Shown here in pieces: positions 1 to 6,771 of a DNA stretch of 8,860 bases (positions within the stretch are counted from its first letter, which is position 1; each line of letters starts with the position of its first letter). The DNA is taken from positions 1 to 8,860 of the forward strand of contig JAGOBX010000122.1 in assembly GCA_017999075.1 (NCBI GenBank), in the 5' to 3' direction. The notes below the pieces were generated by a model. It searched no databases and was not told where the DNA came from. It saw only the letters and a list, made by a program, of their open reading frames with translations. This DNA comes from Candidatus Babelota bacterium (lineage in GTDB: Bacteria; JAGOBX01). The translations under genes and the position numbers were made by a program.

Positions 1-2
1 TT

Positions 3-938
3 ACGATACTGTATTTGATATTTTTTTTGTTATTTTTCGGGATAAAAAATTTTGGCAAGCCTGCTGAAAAAGAAAAGTATTCAAGTATAATACTGATGAA
101 AAGTCAGTATGAACCGGAAGCAGGGCTCAGGAGCATAGGAGAAACATTGTCAGATGCAGGAAGAAAATTTTTTGTTTATTCGTTAAGGTTAGTTCCGGAT
201 ATGTTTTTTTATCCTTTTTTCAAGAATGTAAAACCTTCTGCAGTATCAATTAAATTTTTAGTTCAGGCCTGTGCCGGATTTTTATTGACAATATTGATAT
301 TGTCAGGATTTTTTTTAAGGTTTAAACCCTTCACCCCTAAAAATATTATCGGGCAAATTTCAGTTTCAGATATTTATATTTTATTGACTGCAGGCATGCT
401 TCTGATATGGCAGATATACAGCTCAAGATATCTGCTTCCGATATTACCGTTTTTAATTTTTAATATTATATATTCTTTTAATATGATTGCGGATAAAAAA
501 ATTGTAAAGTATATTTTTATGATTTTTATAACTATTAATATAATTGCTCAGTTTAAACTTATATATCTTGAAAGAACCAATTATATTCCAGGCGAATGGA
601 AAGAATATTATTCTACTTTAAATTATCTTGAATCTAATAATTTGATAAAAGAAAATGTTAGTGTAGTTTGCAGAAAACCTTTATCATATCATTTGCTTTC
701 AGGTTACAAGCTTAAAACAATTGGTTATCCGCTTACTGCTGATACGGATGAAATAAGAAAATTTATGAAATATAATAAAATCAACTATATTGTCAGAGAC
801 AATTTTTTTATAAGCGGAGTAGATACTGCCGGAAAATACCTTGATCCTTTTTTAGACAAATATTCATCAGAACTTGAATTATTATATTCTTCGAATGATG
901 GAAAAACCAAATTGTTTAAAATTGTTTTTTTTGATTAA
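3..938 (+). CDS. Membrane glycosyltransferase, GT-C / ArnT-PMT-like, 5'-truncated
   Basis: The frame is open to the left edge, so the start and N-terminal catalytic part lie outside; the TTG at 15 is just an internal Leu codon. Counting from that Leu as residue 1, hydrophobic spans are seen at about 1-10, 83-101, 118-134, 139-157 and 164-181, followed by a soluble tail of about 125 residues. The motif SSRYLLPILPF (about 136-146) is typical of the late membrane helices of GT-C enzymes that take sugars from polyprenyl-phosphate donors, and a tail opening with a W-K-x-Y segment and holding C-R-K-P further on fits the same group. Established for the family: inner-membrane transfer of sugars to lipid or protein on the periplasmic side. 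Acceptor and donor cannot be told because the N-terminal acidic catalytic loop is missing. It converges on the methyltransferase gene, with 10 bases between stops and no clear hairpin terminator. Confidence 0.7.
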   Translation, partial: TILYLIFFLLFFGIKNFGKPAEKEKYSSIILMKSQYEPEAGLRSIGETLSDAGRKFFVYSLRLVPDMFFYPFFKNVKPSAVSIKFLVQACAGFLLTILILSGFFLRFKPFTPKNIIGQISVSDIYILLTAGMLLIWQIYSSRYLLPILPFLIFNIIYSFNMIADKKIVKYIFMIFITINIIAQFKLIYLERTNYIPGEWKEYYSTLNYLESNNLIKENVSVVCRKPLSYHLLSGYKLKTIGYPLTADTDEIRKFMKYNKINYIVRDNFFISGVDTAGKYLDPFLDKYSSELELLYSSNDGKTKLFKIVFFD

Positions 939-948
939 CCGTATTTTT

Positions 949-1710
949 TTATTTGGTAACAGCAAACAATGCGATGCGGTTTAGAGATGGAAAAGGTTTT
1001 AAACAGAAATCTGCGGAATTCAAAATTGTTCTGATAAAATAATTATTGATATTTACCACATCATTTATTCCATAAAATTTTATTATTTTAAAATTGTTTT
1101 TTAAAAGCAATAGTTTTAATCCTTTAAAAGTGAATGGCCGTATATGATCTGAGCCTGGGATCAATTCACTTTCAGTTCTATATGAAGATTCGGTAATATG
1201 TCCGATCGGATATTTTAAGCTTATATGAGTGTCAAAGGGCTGAAATCCGAATAATAATGAAATTCTGTTGTATATAGATGCGAGGTTTGGAGTATCAACG
1301 ACAAATAATCCGCCGGGTTTTAAAACTCTGTAAGTTTGTTCAAAAAAGAAATCAGTATTGAATAGATGTTCGATTATGGCTCCTGCATATATTGAATCAA
1401 AACAATTGTCCGGAAAGGGAAATTTTTCTTCATCGACTTTTAGTGAAACTGCTTGAACATTATTTGCGGCAGAAGATTTCAATCCAGAATCAGAAGTCTC
1501 AATTCCGCATAATTTTTTAACTCCGCAGACTGAGCCTATCAATTTTGTAAAATTGCCGTCGCCACAGCCTATGTCAAGATGACTGTCGGATTTTTTTTTT
1601 GAAAAAATATCGTAAACAAGTTTATGTCTTCCTGTGAGAATTGAGTGTTCACCTGAAGTTTTACCTGAATAGTCATCTTTAAACTTGTTTCTGGAATTTA
1701 ATTGAGTCAT
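949..1710 (-). CDS. Class I SAM-dependent methyltransferase
   Basis: A 253-residue protein with a Rossmann-type methyltransferase core. Motif I is LDIGCGDG (residues 45-52), which binds S-adenosylmethionine. E71 at the end of the second strand is the likely ribose-binding acid. FPFPDNCFDSIYA (about 97-109) is the motif following the third strand. The segment IIEHL with RVLKPGGLFVVDTPN (about 112-142) is the Methyltransf_11/UbiE-like hallmark. The C-terminal 110 residues are less conserved and probably shape the substrate pocket. The start is the first ATG. It lies 3 bases after the stop of the upstream radical SAM gene and has no good ribosome site, so translational coupling is likely. Proteins of this type often act in polysaccharide, O-antigen or lipid clusters. 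The target here is unknown. The coding strand has a run of ten A residues at codons 37-40. Confidence 0.85.
   Translation of the reverse strand: MTQLNSRNKFKDDYSGKTSGEHSILTGRHKLVYDIFSKKKSDSHLDIGCGDGNFTKLIGSVCGVKKLCGIETSDSGLKSSAANNVQAVSLKVDEEKFPFPDNCFDSIYAGAIIEHLFNTDFFFEQTYRVLKPGGLFVVDTPNLASIYNRISLLFGFQPFDTHISLKYPIGHITESSYRTESELIPGSDHIRPFTFKGLKLLLLKNNFKIIKFYGINDVVNINNYFIRTILNSADFCLKPFPSLNRIALFAVTK
1591..1600 (-). repeat. Ten-base homopolymer inside the methyltransferase gene
   Basis: Ten consecutive T on the + strand read as ten A on the coding strand, spanning the end of S37 and codons K38-K40. It is the longest single-base run I see in the coding part of the window. Other genes reach nine A, for example in the first ATPase at 6402-6410. 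Such runs can cause replication or transcription slippage, but in DNA this AT-rich it may simply reflect Lys codon use. Confidence 0.5.
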
Positions 1711-1713
1711 TAT

Positions 1714-2781
1714 TTATTTTAAAGAACCCCAGTGTTTTTTGTAAAAATTGATAGAATCTTCACAATGGTTTGGAACAGGCAAATCATTTTTATGCTGCTT
1801 GCATATTTCGTTAAGTTCTTTTACAAATTCTATGTTTTCAGCTACCCAGCATTTTTCCGAGTAATGCCCGAAAATTCCTGAACTAATAGAATTTTTCCAT
1901 ATTTCAGAAATTGATTTTTCTTTAACATTTCCTAAAGAAAGATGTATGAAAGGACATGGCATCACATCTCCATAAGGCGTAAGATAAAGCTGTTCAGCTA
2001 CAGCTCCGCAGCCTGTTTTAACCCAGGAAGCATGTATATCTCTTTGCGCAAGCCCAATTGTATTTCTTAAATTTTCTATATAGTCAGTATCTGATTTTGT
2101 TACAAGCAAATCCATTTTATCTTCCCACGCGCCTACAGGACATGCAAGAATAGGATTATATGGGATTTTTTCCGAATGAAGCCATTCAAACAATTTTTTC
2201 TGATCATCATTTTGATTTAACGAATTGTGGCTGACAGTTACATTGACGGACACTCCAAGCCCGGCTTCTTTAACATATTTAATGGATTCAATCACTTTTT
2301 TAAATGAACCCTGAAGACCTCTAAATTTATCATGAATTTCAGGAGACATATTATCAAGACTGAATATTATCTGTTTTACTCCGGAGATTTTTAAAGAATT
2401 GATTTTTTCCGGAGTCATTAGAAAGCCATTGGTGGTTATTGAAATATGATTTTTTTTAGGAGAGAATGCATTAATGTATTCCTCGAAATTTTTTATTAAA
2501 AGCGGTTCTCCTCCCTGAAGATTGAAATGAAGGCAACCTTCATTTCTTGCATCATCGGCAACTTTTTTGTAATCCTGGATATTTAACTTTTCTTTTTTCT
2601 TTTTTAATGTTACTGCAAAACAGTGGTCGCATTTCATATTACAAGCATAGTCAAGAGCTATATCCATATATTTTAAAACAGGAATTTTAAAAATTTTACT
2701 TTTCAGGAATAAGAGTCCCCCTTTAATCAAAAGTCCGTTTCTTATACCTTTATAAACTTTAATACGTTTTAATATTTTCAT
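1714..2781 (-). CDS. Radical SAM protein with SPASM-like C-terminal domain
   Basis: A 355-residue protein. After a basic and hydrophobic N-terminal stretch of about 36 residues comes the radical SAM cluster motif C47-x3-C51-x2-C54, which holds the [4Fe-4S] cluster that cleaves S-adenosylmethionine. GGEP (90-93) and SITTNGF (114-120) are the usual SAM-contacting motifs, and FSLD (140-143) follows. The C-terminal part has C258-x12-G271-x4-C276, the opening SPASM motif for an auxiliary cluster, followed by GNVKEKSISEIW (284-295), a common SPASM-family segment. The remaining cysteines (C311, C327, C340) do not follow the classic CX2CX5CX3C spacing. Upstream of the ATG a GGATGGG stretch gives a weak ribosome site. 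It is the first gene of a leftward pair with the methyltransferase. SPASM enzymes modify peptides, carbohydrates or lipids; which one applies here is not shown. Confidence 0.85.
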   Translation of the reverse strand: MKILKRIKVYKGIRNGLLIKGGLLFLKSKIFKIPVLKYMDIALDYACNMKCDHCFAVTLKKKKEKLNIQDYKKVADDARNEGCLHFNLQGGEPLLIKNFEEYINAFSPKKNHISITTNGFLMTPEKINSLKISGVKQIIFSLDNMSPEIHDKFRGLQGSFKKVIESIKYVKEAGLGVSVNVTVSHNSLNQNDDQKKLFEWLHSEKIPYNPILACPVGAWEDKMDLLVTKSDTDYIENLRNTIGLAQRDIHASWVKTGCGAVAEQLYLTPYGDVMPCPFIHLSLGNVKEKSISEIWKNSISSGIFGHYSEKCWVAENIEFVKELNEICKQHKNDLPVPNHCEDSINFYKKHWGSLK

Positions 2782-2807
2782 AACCCATCCGAAATCAATA
2801 AATTAAA

Positions 2808-2825
2808 TTCCGGATAAAACCGGAA
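2808..2825. repeat. Small inverted repeat upstream of the radical SAM gene
   Basis: TTCCGG (2808-2813) and CCGGAA (2820-2825) form a perfect 6-base stem around the 6-base spacer ATAAAA. It sits 26 bases from the radical SAM start codon, in what would be that gene's leader. It is one of the few GC-containing elements in an AT-rich gap. It could be a leader hairpin or a protein site. No T-run follows on the + strand, so a terminator is not supported. Confidence 0.35.
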
Positions 2826-2877
2826 ATAATGAAATCAGATAATGCCATACAGTTAAGAAAAAATCAATAAAAAAAAC

Positions 2878-2906
2878 TTGACATCAGAATAAAAATGAAT
2901 TATTTT
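2878..2906 (+). promoter_or_regulatory. Promoter of the tetR-efflux operon
   Basis: A perfect sigma-70-type -35 box TTGACA (2878-2883) is followed by a 17-base spacer and TATTTT (2901-2906; 4 of 6 matches to TATAAT). Expected transcription start is near 2913, giving a leader of about 100 bases before the regulator gene. The consensus -35 with ideal spacing makes this the best promoter candidate in the window. The -10 box overlaps the palindrome at 2905-2922, the standard arrangement for repression. Confidence 0.6.
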
Positions 2907-2922
2907 TAACCAAATGGTTAAA
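2905..2922. promoter_or_regulatory. Palindromic operator, probably bound by the adjacent TetR-family protein
   Basis: Perfect inverted repeat with 8-base arms: TTTAACCA (2905-2912), spacer AA, TGGTTAAA (2915-2922). It overlaps the end of the -10 box and the predicted start point of the promoter that drives the TetR-family gene 90 bases downstream. TetR-family dimers typically bind palindromes of about this size beside their own gene, so autorepression of the whole efflux operon is the natural reading. Binding itself is inferred. Confidence 0.6.
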
Positions 2923-2927
2923 TTATA
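2922..2927 (-). promoter_or_regulatory. Possible -10 box for the leftward radical SAM unit
   Basis: Read on the minus strand these bases are TATAAT, an exact -10 consensus. The start point would fall near 2915, inside the palindrome, giving the radical SAM gene a leader of about 135 bases. No convincing -35 box is found at 16-18 bases; the nearest, TTTAAC at 2948-2943, is 15 bases away with 3 of 6 matches. TATAAT can occur by chance in such AT-rich DNA. Confidence 0.2.
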
Positions 2928-3012
2928 AAGTTGAATTTTTGAGTTAAATTTTATTGATAAAGATTTGAACCAGGTAGTAATTTATAAAAAATTTTAGAAC
3001 AGGAGATTTTTT

Positions 3013-3642
3013 ATGGCTGATACTGAAAAATTTGAATCGTCAAATGATACCGAATTAAAAATACTCGAAGCTGCAAAAAAAATTTTTTCTAAAAAAGGAT
3101 ATGATGGAGCCCGGATGCAGGAGATTGCGGATGAAGCTAAAATAAATAAAGCCTGCCTTCATTATTATTTCAGGAGCAAAGATAAATTGTTTGAAATTAT
3201 TTTCAGGCAATGTTTTAAAAAAGTTTACAATGAACTCGGCGAAGTAATAGATAAAGAACTTCCTCTTAAGGATAAAATAGTGTTTATAGTTGAACATTAT
3301 ATAAAATTCATATCGAAAAATCAGTATCTTATTCCGTTTATTATGACTGAAGTAGCAAAGGATCCTGAAAAGCTTGTTAAAATAATCAAGAATTCTGAAA
3401 TAAAATTTAAACCGGGAAATTTTATTAAACAAATAAAAAAAGAAATTGAGTCTGGAAAAATAAGGGAGATAGATCCTTTACAATTATTTATGAATATTAT
3501 TTCAATGTGCGTTTTTCCGTTTTTTGCCAGACCTATAATTTGCGGGATACTGGAAATTTCAGAAACAAAATACAGAAAAATGATGGATGACAGAAAAAAA
3601 ATAATAGTTGAATTTATAATGAAATCAATTGAGAACAGATGA
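3013..3642 (+). CDS. TetR/AcrR-family transcriptional regulator
   Basis: A 209-residue DNA-binding regulator. The N-terminal domain is standard TetR: ILEAAKKIFSKKGYDGA (17-33), then the helix-turn-helix at about 34-54 with IADEAKINKACLHYYF (38-53) and the following KDKLF. The rest (about 65-209) is all-helical and variable, as expected for a ligand-binding and dimerising domain. The start is set by AGGAGA (3001-3006), 6 bases before the ATG. It is the first gene of the efflux operon and ends 18 bases before the outer-membrane factor gene, so it probably controls its own transcript through the palindrome at 2905-2922. The layout resembles E. coli CecR (YbiH), which heads the ybhGFSR operon. 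The ligand is unknown. Confidence 0.9.
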   Translation: MADTEKFESSNDTELKILEAAKKIFSKKGYDGARMQEIADEAKINKACLHYYFRSKDKLFEIIFRQCFKKVYNELGEVIDKELPLKDKIVFIVEHYIKFISKNQYLIPFIMTEVAKDPEKLVKIIKNSEIKFKPGNFIKQIKKEIESGKIREIDPLQLFMNIISMCVFPFFARPIICGILEISETKYRKMMDDRKKIIVEFIMKSIENR

Positions 3643-3660
3643 AAATAGGAGAAAAAACAT

Positions 3661-4932
3661 ATGGCGCTTTTTATTAAAAAATCATTATTTTCAAAAAGAA
3701 TAATGATGTTTTTATTATTTTTTCTAATAAATTCTATTAGTGTTTATTCTGAAAACATAACATTGAACCAATGTTTTGAAAAACTTAAGGAGAATTATCC
3801 GATACTGAAAAATAAAGATTATTTTAAAAATATTTCAAGTATTAAAATTGAAAATTATGATAAGGAATGGATGCCTTCGTTGTATTTACGAGGGAATATA
3901 TCAGATCAGTCTGATGCGGTTCCGAGAACTGACAGAGATAAATATCAGATTAATTTTGAGATTGAACAGATTATTTATGAAGGCGGAATTATAAACAATC
4001 AGAAAAATTATGAAAAAGAATCGGAAATTTCGGAATTGAAAAAAATAGAAATAGAAATATATAAGTTGAAAGAAAAAGTATGTAAAATTTATTTTGATAT
4101 TATTTTAGCTGGCGAACAGATAAAAATTTTTGAGAATACGCTTAAAGATTTAAAATCAAGGCTGAATTCGGTTGAATCAGCAGTTAAGAACGGTGTCCGC
4201 CTAAAAAACGATTTATCTTTAATAAAAAGCGAAATCCTGACAATTGAGCAGGATATACTTTCGAAACAAAATCGTAAACGCGCGCTTTTTGAAATATTAA
4301 ATGAATTAACAGGATTGAAACTAAATGAATATTTTGATTTGATTTATCCTGAAATATTTGTTTCTGATTTTGAAAATGAAAGCGGGGGTAATAGACTGGA
4401 ATTGAGTTTATACGATTCTGAAAAAAAGAAAACTGATATAATGAACGGGATAATAGCAACTAAAAGCAAACCAAAAATAAATGCATTTCTTCAGATGGGT
4501 TATGGAAAACCGGGATTGAACATGTTTGAAAATATTTTTGAAAAATATGCAGTTGCGGGAATCAAATTTAACTGGAAAGTTTATGATTGGAAAACGGCGG
4601 AATTGGAAAAAAATATTAACAATAACCGGAAGCAGATAATTGAAACTGAAAAAGAAATATTCAGAAAGAATATTAAAATATCTTTGATTGAGTTATTTTA
4701 TGAGATTAAAACGCTTGAAAAAACTATAATAAAAGACAGTCAGAATATTGAAATAAGAAAGGAAATTCTTGAAAGTATTTTATCTCAATACAACAACGGA
4801 ATAGCGACTGCCACGGAATATATTATTAATTCCAATAATCTGCTGAACGCAAAGAATATTTTAAAAATCCATGAAGTTCAGCTTAAATATTATCTTGCAA
4901 ATTATAAAATAATCAGAGGAGATGAATTATGA
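3661..4932 (+). CDS. TolC-like outer-membrane efflux channel
   Basis: A 423-residue outer-membrane factor. The N-terminus has a basic start and hydrophobic core (about 5-28) with a likely signal peptidase site after VYS (28-30). The mature part shows the two-fold OEP repeat: strand segments near WMPSLYLRG (70-78) and PKINAFLQMGYG (271-282) each precede long charged helices. G178 and G380 start the equivalent helix motifs NGVRLKNDLSLIKS and NGIATATEYIINSNN. Length fits the family. AGGAGA (3647-3652) lies 8 bases before the ATG and supports this start. The final TGA overlaps the adaptor's ATG (ATGA at 4929-4932), so the two are translationally coupled. It should form the trimeric outer-membrane exit duct of the pump encoded downstream; a dedicated channel in the operon suggests the pump does not rely on a shared TolC. 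Confidence 0.88.
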   Translation: MALFIKKSLFSKRIMMFLLFFLINSISVYSENITLNQCFEKLKENYPILKNKDYFKNISSIKIENYDKEWMPSLYLRGNISDQSDAVPRTDRDKYQINFEIEQIIYEGGIINNQKNYEKESEISELKKIEIEIYKLKEKVCKIYFDIILAGEQIKIFENTLKDLKSRLNSVESAVKNGVRLKNDLSLIKSEILTIEQDILSKQNRKRALFEILNELTGLKLNEYFDLIYPEIFVSDFENESGGNRLELSLYDSEKKKTDIMNGIIATKSKPKINAFLQMGYGKPGLNMFENIFEKYAVAGIKFNWKVYDWKTAELEKNINNNRKQIIETEKEIFRKNIKISLIELFYEIKTLEKTIIKDSQNIEIRKEILESILSQYNNGIATATEYIINSNNLLNAKNILKIHEVQLKYYLANYKIIRGDEL

Positions 4933-5828
4933 CACTGAAAAAAATTTTTGAAAAAATTTTTATTTTGTCATTGGTTTTAATATTATTTTCTGGATGTTCT
5001 GATAAAACTGAAAAAAGCGATGCTTATGGAAATTTTGAAGCTGATGAGATTATCGTGTCTTCGGAAGTTTCAGGTAAAATAATCAAGTTTGAAGTTGAAG
5101 AAGGGGATATATTGAAAAAAAATCAGCCGGTCTGTTATATAGATGATTATCCTATAAAACTGAAAAAAGACGAATTAGCGGCACAAAAAAAAATTTCATT
5201 TTCCAAAATCAGTAATATTGTTTCACAGGTGAAAGTTATTGAAGAACAAAAACAGAATTTGGTTAATGACAAGAACCGGTTCCTGAAAATGCTTGCTGAA
5301 TCAGCCGCTACTCAGAAACAGGTTGATGATATAATCGGCCAGATAAACGTTTTTGACAAACAAATTGAAAATGTATTAACTCAAAAAGTTTCGGCACAAA
5401 ATGAAATTGAGCTGATAGATATAAAAATTGCGCAGATACAGGATCAAATAGACAGATGCATAATAAAAAATCCTGCAGACGGAACAGTGATTAATAAATA
5501 TGCAGAAGAAGGCGAAATTTGCGGACCCACAAAACCAGTGTATAAGCTTGCTAATCTTGAACGCATGTATTTGAAGGCATATATAAGTGAAAAACAGCTT
5601 TCTTCTGTAAAACTCGGAGAGGAAGCAGAGGTTATTATAGATAATGCTAAAAATGAAACCAGAAGATATAGGGGAAAAATAATTTACGTTTCAGATAAAT
5701 CTGAATTCACTCCTAAAACAATTCAGACAAAAGAAGAACGTGTAAAACTTGTTTATGCAATTAAAGTTTCTGTTAAAAATGATGGGTATATAAAAATAGG
5801 GATGCCCGGAGAAATAAAATTCAGATAA
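4929..5828 (+). CDS. HlyD/YbhG-like periplasmic adaptor, predicted lipoprotein
   Basis: A 299-residue membrane fusion protein. A hydrophobic leader (6-20) ends in the lipobox LFSGC with C23 as the likely lipidated residue. Half of a biotinyl-lipoyl domain follows (VSGKIIKFEVEEGDIL, 47-62), then a long coiled-coil hairpin (about 76-178), the second lipoyl half (NPADGTVINKYAEEGE, 181-196) and a beta-barrel region. EFTPKTIQTKEERVKLVY (259-276) is characteristic of YbhG/YhiI-type adaptors. At the hairpin tip, R117, M121 and T128 match the spacing of the R-x3-L-x6-S channel-docking motif with conservative changes. The ATG overlaps the previous stop, with AGGAG (4917-4921) 7 bases upstream. It should bridge the inner-membrane ABC pump and the TolC-like channel. 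Confidence 0.88.
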   Translation: MTLKKIFEKIFILSLVLILFSGCSDKTEKSDAYGNFEADEIIVSSEVSGKIIKFEVEEGDILKKNQPVCYIDDYPIKLKKDELAAQKKISFSKISNIVSQVKVIEEQKQNLVNDKNRFLKMLAESAATQKQVDDIIGQINVFDKQIENVLTQKVSAQNEIELIDIKIAQIQDQIDRCIIKNPADGTVINKYAEEGEICGPTKPVYKLANLERMYLKAYISEKQLSSVKLGEEAEVIIDNAKNETRRYRGKIIYVSDKSEFTPKTIQTKEERVKLVYAIKVSVKNDGYIKIGMPGEIKFR

Positions 5829-5853
5829 AATTCATATTTTATTATTATTTATT

Positions 5854-6771
5854 ATGGAAAAGAATGAGCAGTGCAAAATAATTCTTGAAAGCGTGTCTAA
5901 AAAATATGGAGATACCTCAGCGCTTGAAAACATATCATTTTCAGTCAATTCGTCTGAAATATTCGGTTTTTTAGGTCCTGATGGTTCAGGAAAAACAAGT
6001 TTATTTAAAATAATTGCAACTTTAATCAAACAGAGTGAAGGAAAAGTATCAGTTAATGGCTTGGACGGAATCATTGATTACAAGAAAATAAGAAATATTA
6101 TCGGATATATGCCTGAACGTTTTTCGCTGTATCAGGATTTATCTGTTGAAGAAAACCTCGGTTTTTTTGCTGATATATTCGGAACATCAGTAAAACAGAA
6201 TTATGAAATTATCAGAGATATTTATTCTCAGATTGAGCCGTTCAAAAAAAGAAAAGCGGGGAAGTTATCAGGAGGCATGAAACAAAAACTCGCATTATCA
6301 TGTGCGCTTATCCATAAACCTGAAATACTTATTCTTGATGAGCCGACTACAGGAGTTGATCCTGTATCAAGAAAAGAGTTCTGGGAGATTTTAAAAAAAT
6401 TAAAAAAAAACGGAATAACAATTCTTGTATCCACGCCGTATATGGATGAAGCTGAGATGTGTGATAGAACAGCATTTATTTTAAAAGGAAAACTGCTTGT
6501 AATTGACAAGCCGTCAAATATAAGGGAAAAATTTAATAGAACTCTGTATTCTGTTAAAAGTTCAAATTTTCATAAATTAATTACTGATTTAAAAGAATAT
6601 TCAGGAACATACAATGTTTATCCGTTTGGCGAATATCTTCATTTTATACCGGAAAACAATACGGGATTAAATGATATTGAAAAATATTTGAATTCAAGGA
6701 ACCACGCCAGCATTGAGATAATAAAATCACCCCCTGAAATAGAGGATTGTTTTATGGAATTGTCGAAATGA
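5854..6771 (+). CDS. ABC transporter ATPase, first subunit (YbhF N-terminal-half type)
   Basis: A 305-residue nucleotide-binding subunit. Walker A is GPDGSGKTS (41-49), the signature is LSGGMKQK (138-145), Walker B is LILDEP (159-164) and the D-loop region is GVDP (167-170). Two normally conserved residues are changed: the Q-loop position reads YMPER with E88, and the H-loop reads STPYMDEAE with P195 in place of histidine. GPDG in Walker A and loss of the H-loop histidine are, as I recall, also seen in the N-terminal half of E. coli YbhF. A C-terminal extension of about 90 residues follows the ATPase fold. The 25 bases between the adaptor stop and this ATG contain no G at all, so there is no Shine-Dalgarno site; no better in-frame start is visible. 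It overlaps the next ATPase gene by ATGA and probably forms a heterodimer with it. Confidence 0.88.
   Translation: MEKNEQCKIILESVSKKYGDTSALENISFSVNSSEIFGFLGPDGSGKTSLFKIIATLIKQSEGKVSVNGLDGIIDYKKIRNIIGYMPERFSLYQDLSVEENLGFFADIFGTSVKQNYEIIRDIYSQIEPFKKRKAGKLSGGMKQKLALSCALIHKPEILILDEPTTGVDPVSRKEFWEILKKLKKNGITILVSTPYMDEAEMCDRTAFILKGKLLVIDKPSNIREKFNRTLYSVKSSNFHKLITDLKEYSGTYNVYPFGEYLHFIPENNTGLNDIEKYLNSRNHASIEIIKSPPEIEDCFMELSK

Noticed and set aside
15-17. TTG as the start of the glycosyltransferase
   Set aside because: The frame continues open to the window edge and the first residues are already membrane-like, so the gene is cut by the window rather than starting here.
925-960. Bidirectional terminator between the converging genes
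   Set aside because: There are T-runs on the + strand but no stem longer than about three bases, so a hairpin terminator cannot be supported.
3055-3432. Long open frame antisense to the TetR-family gene
   Set aside because: It lies fully inside a clear TetR gene, has no ribosome site or recognisable motif, and its composition is what AT-rich coding DNA gives on the opposite strand. The same holds for antisense frames at 4184-4459, 5832-6074, 6228-6509, 7306-7572, 8293-8544 and 8548-8814.
6747-6749. TTG start for the second ATPase
   Set aside because: No spaced ribosome site; the ATG at 6768 overlaps the previous stop as ATGA and gives a normal ATPase N-terminus.
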